Shown piece after piece: positions 7,531-16,687 of a DNA stretch of 64,000 bases. The translations under genes were made by a program, and so were the position numbers. How positions within the stretch are numbered: the first letter of the stretch is position 1; the number at the start of each line of letters is the position of its first letter. A model generated the notes under the pieces. The model ran no database searches and was not told where the DNA came from. It saw only the letters and a program-made list of their open reading frames with translations. The DNA is from Colwellia sp. (GTDB lineage Bacteria > Pseudomonadota > Gammaproteobacteria > Enterobacterales > Alteromonadaceae), in the NCBI GenBank assembly GCA_013215465.1, contig JABSOW010000004.1, positions 1-64,000 of the forward strand. The letters are read 5' to 3'.

Positions 7531-8850
7531 TTATATTTCACTGCGGCTTTGCCACTTTGCCAGTTTGATCCGTGCTTTCACGCCAACCCCAAGGAATGGT
7601 TCTGGCGGATTTAATGAGGGCATACCTGTGACTTCTTTAATATGACTCAATAATGTACTGCTAGACCCCACTACCTGCTCAGCCAATAGTGTTCCAGAAA
7701 TAGTACCCCATGCCGCACCCACGCCATTATCACAAGCTGTTGCAAAAATCCCGTCATCTAGTTGACCAAAGAAATTAGTGAAATTTCTAGAGATTGCATA
7801 CGTACCACCCCAGCTATGACTAAACGGCACATGACTAAGTTGAGGGTAACGCGCTTCAAAAGCCGCTCGATGATCTTGCTTAATGCCCTCTCTGATAGAA
7901 GTGGTAATACTGGCTCCGTACTTAGGCACATGCTGATAAGAATTACGAATCATTAGTCGCCTATCAGCCGTCATTCTCACTGTAGTTCCTGCATGATCTG
8001 CCGGTGTTAACCCCCAATTAAACTGACCGGTAAAGTTTGTTACCTCACTATCAGTAAGAGGACGAGTCCAACTTGCAAATGTCATCATCGGTAATAAACG
8101 GTTCTTAAGAAAGCCAAACTCCTTGGTGAAAATGCTGGTGCCCATAAGAATCTTACTGGCAATTATTTCGCCCTCAGGACAGCTAACTTTCACACCTTGA
8201 GCCTGTTTATCTAAGCCTGAAACCGCAGTGTTTTCATAAAGCTCAATATTTTCAGGTAGATTATCAGCCAAACCGCGTACTAGAGCCGCTGGTTGCATTA
8301 GATAACAACCAGGAGTGTAGATGGCACGATTGTAATAATCAGTCCCCGTTATTCCAGCTAATTTACTTTTGTCGATCAACTCGTAGGGTTCGCCAAGTTC
8401 ACTAAGCAATGATTCAAAGTGATCAAGATACGCCTCACCTCTGGCGCCAACGGCACCTTGGTATTTACCGCTATGTGACCACTGACAATCGATACCGTAT
8501 CGATTAACCGCACCTTCGAGTTGCGAAATTGCTGCTCGATTAAGTGCTAACAGCTTCATTTTGTGAGCAGGATCAGGATGTTCTAACGAAAATTTATGCG
8601 GTAAGTCAATAACAAACCCCGAGTTTCGACCGCTAGCGCCATATCCTACACGCTGGGCATCAAGCAAAATAATCCGTGCCTGAGGTTCTAATTCGGCAAG
8701 ACGTCTAGCTGCCGCCAGTCCCGCGAATCCAGCGCCAATCACCACATAATCAGCGCGTTGTTGACCAATAAGACGCTTAGTCGCCTTAGGCTCGGGCAAA
8801 GCGGCATACCAGCCGCAATTGTTGTCATCTAAAGGTAAATTTATAGACAT
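7531..8850 (-). CDS. DAO-family FAD-dependent amine oxidoreductase
   Basis: This 439-residue flavoprotein of the D-amino-acid oxidase family is similar to gamma-glutamylputrescine oxidases (PuuB/OrdL) and other secondary-amine oxidases. The FAD-binding motif VVIGAGFAGLAAARRLAEL lies at about residues 36-54, followed by the GASGRNSG segment typical of this group. Such enzymes oxidise a C-N bond to an imine that hydrolyses to aldehyde plus amine. The gene follows the rubredoxin-reductase fusion by eight bases, so the two belong to one transcript with the Rieske oxygenase and aldehyde dehydrogenase. It could demethylate the tertiary amine released by the oxygenase or act in polyamine breakdown with the PuuD-like gene. 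I favour the former on operon grounds. Confidence 0.82.
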   Translation of the reverse strand: MSINLPLDDNNCGWYAALPEPKATKRLIGQQRADYVVIGAGFAGLAAARRLAELEPQARIILLDAQRVGYGASGRNSGFVIDLPHKFSLEHPDPAHKMKLLALNRAAISQLEGAVNRYGIDCQWSHSGKYQGAVGARGEAYLDHFESLLSELGEPYELIDKSKLAGITGTDYYNRAIYTPGCYLMQPAALVRGLADNLPENIELYENTAVSGLDKQAQGVKVSCPEGEIIASKILMGTSIFTKEFGFLKNRLLPMMTFASWTRPLTDSEVTNFTGQFNWGLTPADHAGTTVRMTADRRLMIRNSYQHVPKYGASITTSIREGIKQDHRAAFEARYPQLSHVPFSHSWGGTYAISRNFTNFFGQLDDGIFATACDNGVGAAWGTISGTLLAEQVVGSSSTLLSHIKEVTGMPSLNPPEPFLGVGVKARIKLAKWQSRSEI

Positions 8851-8858
8851 AATTACTC

Positions 8859-10250
8859 CTACGCTGCCTGATATTGATTAAAAGTACTTAGCCATTGGCT
8901 TCGCTGACTTTGTTGACGTTGGCCTAATAAAACGAAGCCCAATAACTGCCCTTGCTGATCATAACAACCTGCAGTGAGTCCATCTTCTTGCTGCTCAATT
9001 TTCCATTCACCTTCGGCTATAGCTGGCATCACGCACAATGGCATAGCCGGTGTTTTAACGATAATAGGGGTTGCCACTATTGTCGCGGGTACCGGCTGCC
9101 CTAAAATACTTTGCACCAAGGCTGATTTTGCCTGATTGATTGGTGCGATATAAGGTGCCCACTTGCCACCCACTTCGGCGCAATCGCCCACCGCAAAAAT
9201 TGCAGGGTCAGAAGTTTGATGACATAAGTCGACACTAATGCCGCGACCTGTATCTAAACCAGATTGCTGGGCTAATTGTATATTGGGTCTCAAGCCAACA
9301 GCAGATAACACAACATCGGTGGTAATAACTTCACCATCAGATAACGTAACGCTATAACCTTGATCAATCGCTGAAATGTTTTGAATACTTTGCTGTAAAC
9401 GCCATTCAATTCCCAATTGCGATAACGCGTGCTGCAAGGTTTCTCCAGCTTGTTGAGGTAACAATGCCGCCATAGGCCAACTTGCTAATCCAACAACGGT
9501 AACTTTAATGCCCTGACTAGCCAAATCATTGGCAAACTCACAACCGATTAAGCCATCACCCAAAATGGTAATATGTTTGGCATCGGTTATTTTGGTTCTA
9601 AATTTGGCATAATCACATAAATCATTAACACTGAGCATAGCGTCAGCATCGCCAGCAACCGGAATGCGGATTGGCGCCGCGCCAGTTGCCAAAACCAAGC
9701 GGTCATAACGAGCTTCACCAATCGAAGTGGTTAATATTTGGTTTTGACGATCAATTCCAAGCACCTCGGTATGTGGATATACTCGAATATTTAAACGTTG
9801 CTCCCACGTTAGCGCTGACTCCGACACTAGATCTTGTGCCGTTTTTCCTAGCTTGAAGGCATTAGACAACATTGGTTTACTATAAAGTGCGCCGTCATCA
9901 CTGGTGAAAACAGTAATTGATACATTTTTGTCTTGCTCACGTAAAGCATTGGCCATGTGATAACCTGCATGACCTGAACCAATGATCACGATGCGCTCAG
10001 GACCTACGATAGTGTCGGTTTTCGATTCAGTTGACAGCGCAACTGTTGATGAAATAGCGACCGTTGTTGCGGGTTCGTTGTCATCAAAAATTGCCAGCAT
10101 TTCGAAATCTTCTTTGCCAACCTGACAATCAGGACATAACCAGTCGTCAGGAACATCTTCCCAACGAGTTCCTGGTGCGATGCCATCATCGGGCCAACCT
10201 TTGCGCTCATCGTAAATAAGACCACAAATTATACATAGCCAAGTTTTCAT
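8859..10250 (-). CDS. Rubredoxin fused to NAD(P)H-rubredoxin reductase
   Basis: This 463-residue protein joins an N-terminal rubredoxin (residues 1-55) to a pyridine-nucleotide-disulfide-type flavin reductase. The rubredoxin iron ligands are Cys6 and Cys9 in CIICG, and Cys39 and Cys42 in CPDC. The reductase carries an FAD motif GSGHAG at 91-96, an NAD(P) motif GDGLIG at 231-236, and FAVGDCAEVGG near 360. Known two-component versions pass electrons from NADH through FAD to rubredoxin and on to oxygenases or oxygen-detoxifying enzymes. Here it lies 19 bases after an aldehyde dehydrogenase and in one run with a Rieske oxygenase that has no ferredoxin reductase nearby. It is therefore the best local candidate for the oxygenase redox partner, as an inference. 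Confidence 0.88.
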   Translation of the reverse strand: MKTWLCIICGLIYDERKGWPDDGIAPGTRWEDVPDDWLCPDCQVGKEDFEMLAIFDDNEPATTVAISSTVALSTESKTDTIVGPERIVIIGSGHAGYHMANALREQDKNVSITVFTSDDGALYSKPMLSNAFKLGKTAQDLVSESALTWEQRLNIRVYPHTEVLGIDRQNQILTTSIGEARYDRLVLATGAAPIRIPVAGDADAMLSVNDLCDYAKFRTKITDAKHITILGDGLIGCEFANDLASQGIKVTVVGLASWPMAALLPQQAGETLQHALSQLGIEWRLQQSIQNISAIDQGYSVTLSDGEVITTDVVLSAVGLRPNIQLAQQSGLDTGRGISVDLCHQTSDPAIFAVGDCAEVGGKWAPYIAPINQAKSALVQSILGQPVPATIVATPIIVKTPAMPLCVMPAIAEGEWKIEQQEDGLTAGCYDQQGQLLGFVLLGQRQQSQRSQWLSTFNQYQAA

Positions 10251-10269
10251 ATTTTTTCCTGCCTGTTAA

Positions 10270-11694
10270 TTATGAATGAAGTCGAATAGCAATATTGCGT
10301 GTCTGAACATAGCTGTATATTGCTTCTTGGCCTTTTTCACGACCAAAACCAGACAGCCCAACACCGCCGAACGGTGTTTCAATACCACCGGCATACCATT
10401 CATTAACAAATACTTGTCCGCCACGTAGTTGGTTTGCTACGCGCAGTGTTTGACTAATTGACTCGCCAAATATTCCGGAAACTAAGCCAAAATCGGTATC
10501 ATTAGCAATTTCTATTGCCTGTTGCTCGGTATCAAATGGCATAATAACGAGTACCGGACCAAAAACTTCTTCTCGTGCAATCGCCATGTCAGGAGTCGCT
10601 TCAATAACCGTTGCTTGAACAAAATAACCAGCAAGATCAGGTGCTGCGCCACCAGCAAGAATTTTAGCGCCGTCTGCTTTGGCCTGCTCAATCATCTTTA
10701 ATACGCGTTGCTGCTGATCACGGGAAACCAGTGGCGTTAAATCGAAGTTATCTTCGCCTTGACCAATGGTTAAGCTGTTAGCCATTTCAACAACGGCACT
10801 TTTTACTTCTTCGTAACGATTTTTGGTGACTAATAAACGGGACATTGCCGAGCAAACCTGACCCGCATTAAAGTAAATACCCGCTTTAACGCTGTCGATA
10901 ACACAGTTAATATCTGCGTCTTCAAACACAATAGCAGCCGACTTCCCGCCAAGCTCCATCACTGACGGTGTCGCTTTAAGGGCCGCATCTTGCAAAATTC
11001 GCTGCCCGGTAGGTACTGAACCAGTAAAGACTATTTGATTAGTTTCCTGATGTTTGACTAAATGTGCGCCAACAACAGAGCCTTCGCCACACAAAAGGTT
11101 GACAGCTCCTTTAGGTAAATCTGTACTAGCAATTGCTTTAAAGAGCACCGTCATCGCTGCTGGAGATATTTCAGGTGATTTAACAACAACCGCATTACCT
11201 GCCGCCAGTGCGGGTGCTAATGAGCGAGCACAAATAGAGGGTGGGAAATTCCACGGAACAATTTGTACCGATACGCCAAAGGGTACATATTGGGTAAAGT
11301 CGATGTAATCTTTACCCAAAGGTACCGAGATACCTTCTATTTTGTCTGCCATGCCCGCATAATATTCAAAATAACGTGCCGCTTCAGTAAATTCACTCCT
11401 AGCATCATTAAGGCTCTTGCCATTTTCACGGCAACAAATTAATGCTCCCTCTTCAGTGACATCACGAATTGCCGCCGCTATTTGTAATAACCACTTGGTT
11501 CGCTCGGCCGGGCGTACATCACTTAAGGCACCACTTTTGACGCATTGACGTGCTGCTGCCATCGCCATATCGGCATCATTAATGTCAGCCTTGGCGATAG
11601 TAGCAAACGGCTCGTCGGTTGCTGGATTCATAATGGTCAGGTGGCTAGCGTTATCACACCACTGACCATTAATATAATTAAGATAATGTTCCAT
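10270..11694 (-). CDS. Betaine-aldehyde-dehydrogenase-like aldehyde dehydrogenase
   Basis: This 474-residue aldehyde dehydrogenase has VPWNFPP at 146-152, FTGSVPTG at 223-230, the general-base Glu247 in MELGGKS, and the nucleophile Cys281 in NAGQVCS. Overall it resembles betaine-aldehyde and gamma-trimethylaminobutyraldehyde dehydrogenases. Only three bases separate it from the Rieske oxygenase stop upstream, so the two are translated together. The likely job is to oxidise the aldehyde released when the oxygenase cleaves a C-N bond. If the oxygenase acted like a choline monooxygenase, the substrate would be betaine aldehyde. If it acted like CntA, it would be malic semialdehyde. The sequence cannot separate these. 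Confidence 0.85.
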   Translation of the reverse strand: MEHYLNYINGQWCDNASHLTIMNPATDEPFATIAKADINDADMAMAAARQCVKSGALSDVRPAERTKWLLQIAAAIRDVTEEGALICCRENGKSLNDARSEFTEAARYFEYYAGMADKIEGISVPLGKDYIDFTQYVPFGVSVQIVPWNFPPSICARSLAPALAAGNAVVVKSPEISPAAMTVLFKAIASTDLPKGAVNLLCGEGSVVGAHLVKHQETNQIVFTGSVPTGQRILQDAALKATPSVMELGGKSAAIVFEDADINCVIDSVKAGIYFNAGQVCSAMSRLLVTKNRYEEVKSAVVEMANSLTIGQGEDNFDLTPLVSRDQQQRVLKMIEQAKADGAKILAGGAAPDLAGYFVQATVIEATPDMAIAREEVFGPVLVIMPFDTEQQAIEIANDTDFGLVSGIFGESISQTLRVANQLRGGQVFVNEWYAGGIETPFGGVGLSGFGREKGQEAIYSYVQTRNIAIRLHS

Positions 11695-11697
11695 TAC

Positions 11698-12882
11698 TTA
11701 TGCCTCGTCTTCTATATTTTTTAATTGCTGAGCAAGCCAAGTTTGGAAGTAATGAGTTGGTAAATCCATTACAGGAGAAAAAACACCGCCGGTAAAGCCT
11801 TGAGAATGTCGACCCATTTGCATCCCTTCAACCGCATCAATGTCCTCGCCAAAAACAATACGCCATGATTCTACCGTCGCCTTGCGACATTCTGCATATT
11901 CATCGCTAATGGCATCATCACCGACATAAAATACTCGTAAGTGTTCAACCGTTTCTTCGGCGCTGATCGGTTCAATCATCATCGCGAAAGCATGATCGGC
12001 CTGAATACCTAGTAATACGTTAGGAAACAATGCAACATATTCCGCATGTTGTAGCTTGTCTGCTGGCCACGATGGGAATTTAGGTAGGATGGTATCAGCC
12101 GTTTCAGCAAGGCGATAAGCCGTGCTTCCTTGGCCAGCAAAACGACCTTCGAACATAATATTATAATGATCTTCAAGGCGTGAATAGGTATTTAAACTAG
12201 GATGAACCCAAGGTAAATGATAGGCCTCACAATAATTTTCAACTGGTAGCTTCCAGTTTGATTTAACCGTTATTTCAAGATTACTACTGGTTAGCGCACT
12301 GCGCATTAAGTTATAACCGTCATCACCTAAAAATGGTTGCCAACGCTCAGTTAACGGAGCAATATGCTGATCAAAATCCGCTGCGTCGCCAGACAGATTA
12401 ATGAAAATCATATCCATCCAAATTGCCGAACGAATGGCTTTAAGGCCATGTTTTTCACACTTAAAACGCTCATCCTTATGAACATCTACTCCACCTATAT
12501 GAGGGGTTCCCTTAAGATCGCCATCAAGATTATAGGTCCATGAATGGTATGGGCAACGAATTACACCTTGAATTTCACCTGCCTCGTGTACTAACTTCAT
12601 GCCGCGGTGACTACAGACATTATGAAACACTTCTAATTTACCATCGCGATTACGCATCGCCAGTAATGGCATATTCATAAAAGTAATAGGTTTTACATAA
12701 CTATTCTTATGCAGATCTGAGGAAAACCCGATGCAGACCCAGGTTTTAGATAATATTTGATCACGCTCAAAGGCGAAATAGTTTTCATCGGTATAAGCTA
12801 TATTTGGGATACCTGTTGCCTCGGTGATAGGAGCTAACACAGCATCAATCTGTTTAATCGCTATAGAATTGTTTTTTATCAT
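11698..12882 (-). CDS. Rieske oxygenase alpha subunit, quaternary-ammonium type
   Basis: This is a Rieske non-haem iron oxygenase of 394 residues. The [2Fe-2S] ligands are Cys90, His92, Cys110 and His113 (CSHRGM and CPYHSW). The mononuclear iron site includes His222 and His227. Glu219 stands at the bridging position, three residues before the first histidine, where most Rieske oxygenases have Asp. Glu at this site is known from carnitine oxygenase CntA, and a quaternary-ammonium substrate is therefore favoured. The ATG at 12882 has AGGA eight bases upstream and is preferred to one at 12933. It leads the leftward operon and diverges from a BCCT transporter. No CntB or GbcB-type ferredoxin reductase lies nearby. 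Confidence 0.85.
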   Translation of the reverse strand: MIKNNSIAIKQIDAVLAPITEATGIPNIAYTDENYFAFERDQILSKTWVCIGFSSDLHKNSYVKPITFMNMPLLAMRNRDGKLEVFHNVCSHRGMKLVHEAGEIQGVIRCPYHSWTYNLDGDLKGTPHIGGVDVHKDERFKCEKHGLKAIRSAIWMDMIFINLSGDAADFDQHIAPLTERWQPFLGDDGYNLMRSALTSSNLEITVKSNWKLPVENYCEAYHLPWVHPSLNTYSRLEDHYNIMFEGRFAGQGSTAYRLAETADTILPKFPSWPADKLQHAEYVALFPNVLLGIQADHAFAMMIEPISAEETVEHLRVFYVGDDAISDEYAECRKATVESWRIVFGEDIDAVEGMQMGRHSQGFTGGVFSPVMDLPTHYFQTWLAQQLKNIEDEA

Positions 12883-13044
12883 TAGTAATGTCCTGGACAG
12901 GGAGCCACTCTCGGCTAAAGTTATTATTTTCATCAGATATGTTGATTAACAATCTGGTAATAATCAAACAAGTTTTCAGCTAGGTGAGCATGAGTTTTTC
13001 TCATGTAAAATCGAAAAAATGATAATTGATTAATTTATCTATTT

Positions 13045-13060
13045 AGTGATGCAGATCAAA
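13045..13060. promoter_or_regulatory. CRP-like site in the Rieske/BCCT divergent promoter
   Basis: AGTGA-TGCAGA-TCAAA fits the TGTGA-N6-TCACA pattern at eight of ten conserved positions. It lies between the divergent Rieske and transporter genes. Binding by CRP is inferred from sequence only. Confidence 0.4.
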
Positions 13061-13086
13061 ATAATACTTAGTAATAAAATTAAAAA

Positions 13087-13100
13087 TTGATTCAAATCAA
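13087..13100. promoter_or_regulatory. Perfect FNR-type box in the Rieske/BCCT divergent promoter
   Basis: TTGATTCAAATCAA matches TTGAT-N4-ATCAA exactly. It lies about 157 bases before the transporter start and about 205 before the Rieske start. Oxygen-responsive control would make sense for an oxygenase operon. The rest of the 375-base divergent region (12883-13257) is AT-rich and shows no other assignable signal. Confidence 0.55.
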
Positions 13101-13257
13101 CATCTGACCATAAATACAAAGCATATCCATGTAAAAAACTCATCCTCTCATTACAAATAGTAGGTTGTCTTACTTTGCTTAAAGCGGGTATGTTTTACCC
13201 GTTAATTAACAGTAAAACCAAAAACTATAATAACAAATGAATTATCTGGAGAATTCT

Positions 13258-14976
13258 ATGAGAGCTAAATTGAGAGCTAAATCCGGGTTGCTAAAAGGAC
13301 TCAACCCAACTGTGACCATCGCGTCTAAGATTATTATTATTGGCTTCGTACTCTTTTGTGCGATATTAGCCAACGAAGCAGGTCAATACTTTGAAACTGT
13401 TTCAGGACTATTACTTACCAACTTAAAATGGTTTTATATCAGCCTAGTCTCCTGTGTTGTTGGCTTTTTACTCTACCTAATGGTTAGTCGATTCGGTCAT
13501 ATTAGATTGGGTAAAGATGATGAGAAACCTGAGTTTTCTTATCTATCATGGATAGCTATGTTATTTTCAGGGGGTATGGGCATAGGTCTAATATTTTGGT
13601 CGGTTGCTGAGCCAATGTGGCATTATGCAAGTAATCCATTTACCGATGGCTTTAGTGATGAATCAGCTTCGATGTCAATACAGCTGGCCTTCTTCCACTG
13701 GGGTCTCCATCCATGGAGTGTATTCATTATTGTCGCGCTAGCGCTGGCCTATTTTTCTTATCGTAAAGATTTACCCTTTACCTTGAGATCCATCCTTTAC
13801 CCACTAATTGGTGATCGTATTTACGGCCCAATTGGTCACACTGTCGATATTCTTACTGTAGCAATAACGGCATTTGGCATAGCACAAACTTTAGGTATGG
13901 GCTCTATACAAATTAATACCGGGCTAAATCTGGTCTTTGGTATCGATGTTAGTCTCACCACTCAGTTAATAATTATATTCTTGTTGTGTACGGCAGCCGT
14001 CGCGTCGGTGCTTAGTGGTGTCACTAAAGGCATGAGAATTTTATCTGAATGGAATATGCTCATTTCAATTGCCTTAGTCGCCGTCGTTCTATACGTAGGA
14101 CCAACTGGTTATATTTTTAATACAATCATAGAAGGCACTGGCAACTATATGGGCAATTTGGTCGGCATGAGTTTCTGGACTGATACCCAAAAAGAGTCAG
14201 GCTGGCAGAATTGGTGGACCGCCTATTACTGGCCTTGGTGGATGACCTGGGCACCGTTTGTAGGTATGTTTATTGCTCGTATCTCCCGTGGCAGAACCAT
14301 ACGCGAATTAATTGGTGGAGCCTTACTTATACCCACTCTTATAACCTTTATTTGGATTGGTACCTTTGGTGGCGCAGCACTTAAAGTTGAACAAGATGCA
14401 CGTATAGCGCACGAGCAAGCAGTTGCTACTCAAACTATTGATAGCGAAGTTAAAGTTGATGCTTTCAGCGGTGGCCCGATCCTCAAGGCAACCAAAGAAG
14501 ATCCAACTAAAGCGATGTTCACTCTAATAGACACCCTTGATAGTGGCGTCATGGGTAGTATTTTAAGTTTACTTGTCTGCCTTTTGCTAGGTACTTATTT
14601 TATTACCTCTGCTGACTCGGGAACATTAGTACTTTGTACCCTAGACTCTGGGGGTGCACTAGAGCCGCCCAAAAGTATACGTATATTATGGGGAATCATT
14701 ATTGCTGCTATATCTAGCGTATTACTCTATGCCGGAGGAGTAAAGGCAATGCAGACCGCATCAATTATCGCAGGATTCCCAATTGCTATTTTTATTGCCA
14801 TCATGACATTTACTTTATATCGCACCATTAGGCGTGAACCTAAGCCTTGGGAAATGCTACCAGAACATGTTCGCCCCCCAGCACACGAACTCGACAGCCC
14901 CGTTGCATGTTCAGACGATGCCAAACCGGAGAATAACCATACAAGTAACTTAACGCTAAAACCACAAAGTGATTAG
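13258..14976 (+). CDS. BCCT-family betaine/carnitine/choline transporter
   Basis: This 572-residue inner-membrane transporter has the roughly 12 membrane segments of the BCCT family, which imports quaternary ammonium or sulfonium compounds. Visible signatures are GMGIG at 106-110, FHWGLHPWS at 146-154, the aromatic box WPWWMTW at 325-331 and FIARISRGRTIRE at 338-350. The GMGIG form is typical of sodium-coupled betaine porters. The ATG at 13258 has GGAG six bases upstream and is chosen over 13237. It diverges from the Rieske operon and is followed by a porin. Betaine, choline, carnitine and DMSP are all possible substrates. The long charged C-terminal tail could serve regulation. Confidence 0.9.
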   Translation: MRAKLRAKSGLLKGLNPTVTIASKIIIIGFVLFCAILANEAGQYFETVSGLLLTNLKWFYISLVSCVVGFLLYLMVSRFGHIRLGKDDEKPEFSYLSWIAMLFSGGMGIGLIFWSVAEPMWHYASNPFTDGFSDESASMSIQLAFFHWGLHPWSVFIIVALALAYFSYRKDLPFTLRSILYPLIGDRIYGPIGHTVDILTVAITAFGIAQTLGMGSIQINTGLNLVFGIDVSLTTQLIIIFLLCTAAVASVLSGVTKGMRILSEWNMLISIALVAVVLYVGPTGYIFNTIIEGTGNYMGNLVGMSFWTDTQKESGWQNWWTAYYWPWWMTWAPFVGMFIARISRGRTIRELIGGALLIPTLITFIWIGTFGGAALKVEQDARIAHEQAVATQTIDSEVKVDAFSGGPILKATKEDPTKAMFTLIDTLDSGVMGSILSLLVCLLLGTYFITSADSGTLVLCTLDSGGALEPPKSIRILWGIIIAAISSVLLYAGGVKAMQTASIIAGFPIAIFIAIMTFTLYRTIRREPKPWEMLPEHVRPPAHELDSPVACSDDAKPENNHTSNLTLKPQSD

Positions 14977-14992
14977 CTAAGTCTAGCCTTAC

Positions 14993-15030
14993 TGATAACT
15001 TTTGGCACTATTTCGTGTCGAAAGTTATCA
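14993..15030 (+). terminator. Strong 16-bp hairpin between transporter and porin
   Basis: TGATAACTTT (14993-15002) pairs with AAAGTTATCA (15021-15030), and the stem continues inward through six more pairs, two of them G-U, to a six-base loop. An A run, not a T run, follows. It may limit read-through or act as an mRNA processing or stability element that sets different transporter and porin levels. Confidence 0.5.
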
Positions 15031-15081
15031 CAAAAAACAAAAATAAAAACAAAACTCAAAATTATTTATGGGATACATACA

Positions 15082-16308
15082 ATGAAAAAATTCACACCAT
15101 TACTAGGCTTACTTTTAGTCAACTCTGCATCAGCTTGGGCCGATGGTTCACTCTCAGACATACAAAAAATTGATGAACTTCAAAAACAAATTAACCAACT
15201 AAAGTTTGATATTAAAGATGATAAGAAAGCTATATCCTCGCTGAAGCCAAAAATAAAAATAGGCGGTGCCTTACGTTTTCAGTACAGCTATGAAGATTAC
15301 AATGACGCCAATAAAGATCGCGGTGGAGATTTCGACTTTGACACCTTTCGCCTCAATGTGGACGGCAGTATTGGCGATGTAACTTTATCGGCCGAATATC
15401 GCTGGTATCAATACATGAATGTGGTTCACCACGCCTATGTGGGCTACCAGTTCAGTGACAACTGGGAAGGACAAGTTGGTATTACCAAAGTTCCCTTTGG
15501 TAACCTAAACTATAATTCCAATAGCTTCTTCTTTAACTCAGGTTATTATGCTGGTATCGAAGATGACTACGATTCTGGTATCTCGATGATAGGTAAATAT
15601 GACAAACATGATATTCGTCTGGCATTTTTCAAAAATGATGAACAAGGTGGTGTTGACGGTTATGTAAGTGACAGAACCCACCGCTATTCTTACGATGTAA
15701 TTGGCATTCGTGATTTTGATAGTGGCGAAGGTATTTACAGCTCACCTACTCAGCAAATGAGTGAGAGTAATACTCTAAACCTGAGATATTCTTATAATTT
15801 TTTCTCTAATACGGAAGTGGGCGTATCATTACTATCAGGTGATCTTGAAGGTGGTTCAGGTGTAGGTTCAGTAGGTGACCACACAGCTTACGCTTTCCAT
15901 GTAAAAAGCAAGATTGATAACATCGGTATTATGTTCCAGTATTCTGATTATGAATATGATCTAGACAATGGCTCTGATTTTGTCGCCGTGGGTGCTTGGG
16001 CATTCACTGACACTCTTCCAGCCGAAGCTTCGCTATATAACCTAAACCTATCTTACGATACTGCCGTGTCTTTCGGACCTATCACCAACATGACTTTCTA
16101 TAACGATTACAACTTAGTAACCAATAAGTCTGGCGGAACAAAAGATACGACAATGAATATAACGGGTGTTGCGATTAGTGCTGGTGGCGTATACGCTTAT
16201 GTTGACTTTGTTGTTGCAAAAAACCAACCCTTTGTCGGTGGTACTTTTGCCGGTAATTCTGATGATTGGAATAAGCGACTAAATATCAATATAGGCTATT
16301 ATTTCTAA
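15082..16308 (+). CDS. Outer-membrane porin with N-terminal coiled coil
   Basis: This 408-residue protein starts with a signal peptide (cleavage expected after Ala20 in ASAWA), then a short charged coiled coil at about residues 27-52, then a long beta-barrel region rich in alternating aromatic and glycine residues. It ends in phenylalanine, the usual outer-membrane insertion signal. The layout matches OprP/OprO-type porins of marine gammaproteobacteria. It sits 105 bases after the BCCT transporter on the same strand, so it probably lets the same solute cross the outer membrane. Solute specificity is inferred from position only, and porin families of this type diverge fast. Confidence 0.8.
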   Translation: MKKFTPLLGLLLVNSASAWADGSLSDIQKIDELQKQINQLKFDIKDDKKAISSLKPKIKIGGALRFQYSYEDYNDANKDRGGDFDFDTFRLNVDGSIGDVTLSAEYRWYQYMNVVHHAYVGYQFSDNWEGQVGITKVPFGNLNYNSNSFFFNSGYYAGIEDDYDSGISMIGKYDKHDIRLAFFKNDEQGGVDGYVSDRTHRYSYDVIGIRDFDSGEGIYSSPTQQMSESNTLNLRYSYNFFSNTEVGVSLLSGDLEGGSGVGSVGDHTAYAFHVKSKIDNIGIMFQYSDYEYDLDNGSDFVAVGAWAFTDTLPAEASLYNLNLSYDTAVSFGPITNMTFYNDYNLVTNKSGGTKDTTMNITGVAISAGGVYAYVDFVVAKNQPFVGGTFAGNSDDWNKRLNINIGYYF

Positions 16309-16380
16309 TTAATAGTTTATTGGCTTACGCCTAACATTAAATTTCCCTAAAGTTTAATAGCGAGTTTACTTTCTCAGATT

Positions 16381-16408
16381 AAATGGCTAGTTGTTATAAT
16401 AGCCATTT
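16381..16408 (+). terminator. Intrinsic terminator after the porin gene
   Basis: AAATGGCTA (16381-16389) and TAGCCATTT (16400-16408) form a perfect nine-base stem with a ten-base loop, 73 bases after the porin stop. The remaining sequence to 16687 holds only a weak 102-codon frame that runs across this hairpin and is not supported as a gene. Confidence 0.65.
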
Positions 16409-16687
16409 TGTCCCACAAAATTATATTAGTAGTTATGAACAACTGAGTGATAAAGGAGCAGAGCTGACTGATATATTAAAAATATCCTATGATATTTCTT
16501 GTCATTGTTTAGCTAACTATTTAGATTGTCGCGTAAAGCAGATATTATCAACTATCGGAAAGAATAAAATGATACCTATGAAAGAGCTTAAGTGTTCAAA
16601 TAGCTCTTATATTAATAGCCGTTATATACAACACAGTCCATTTATCACCATAAATCATCCAACAATTAAAATTCAATGGATGAACAC

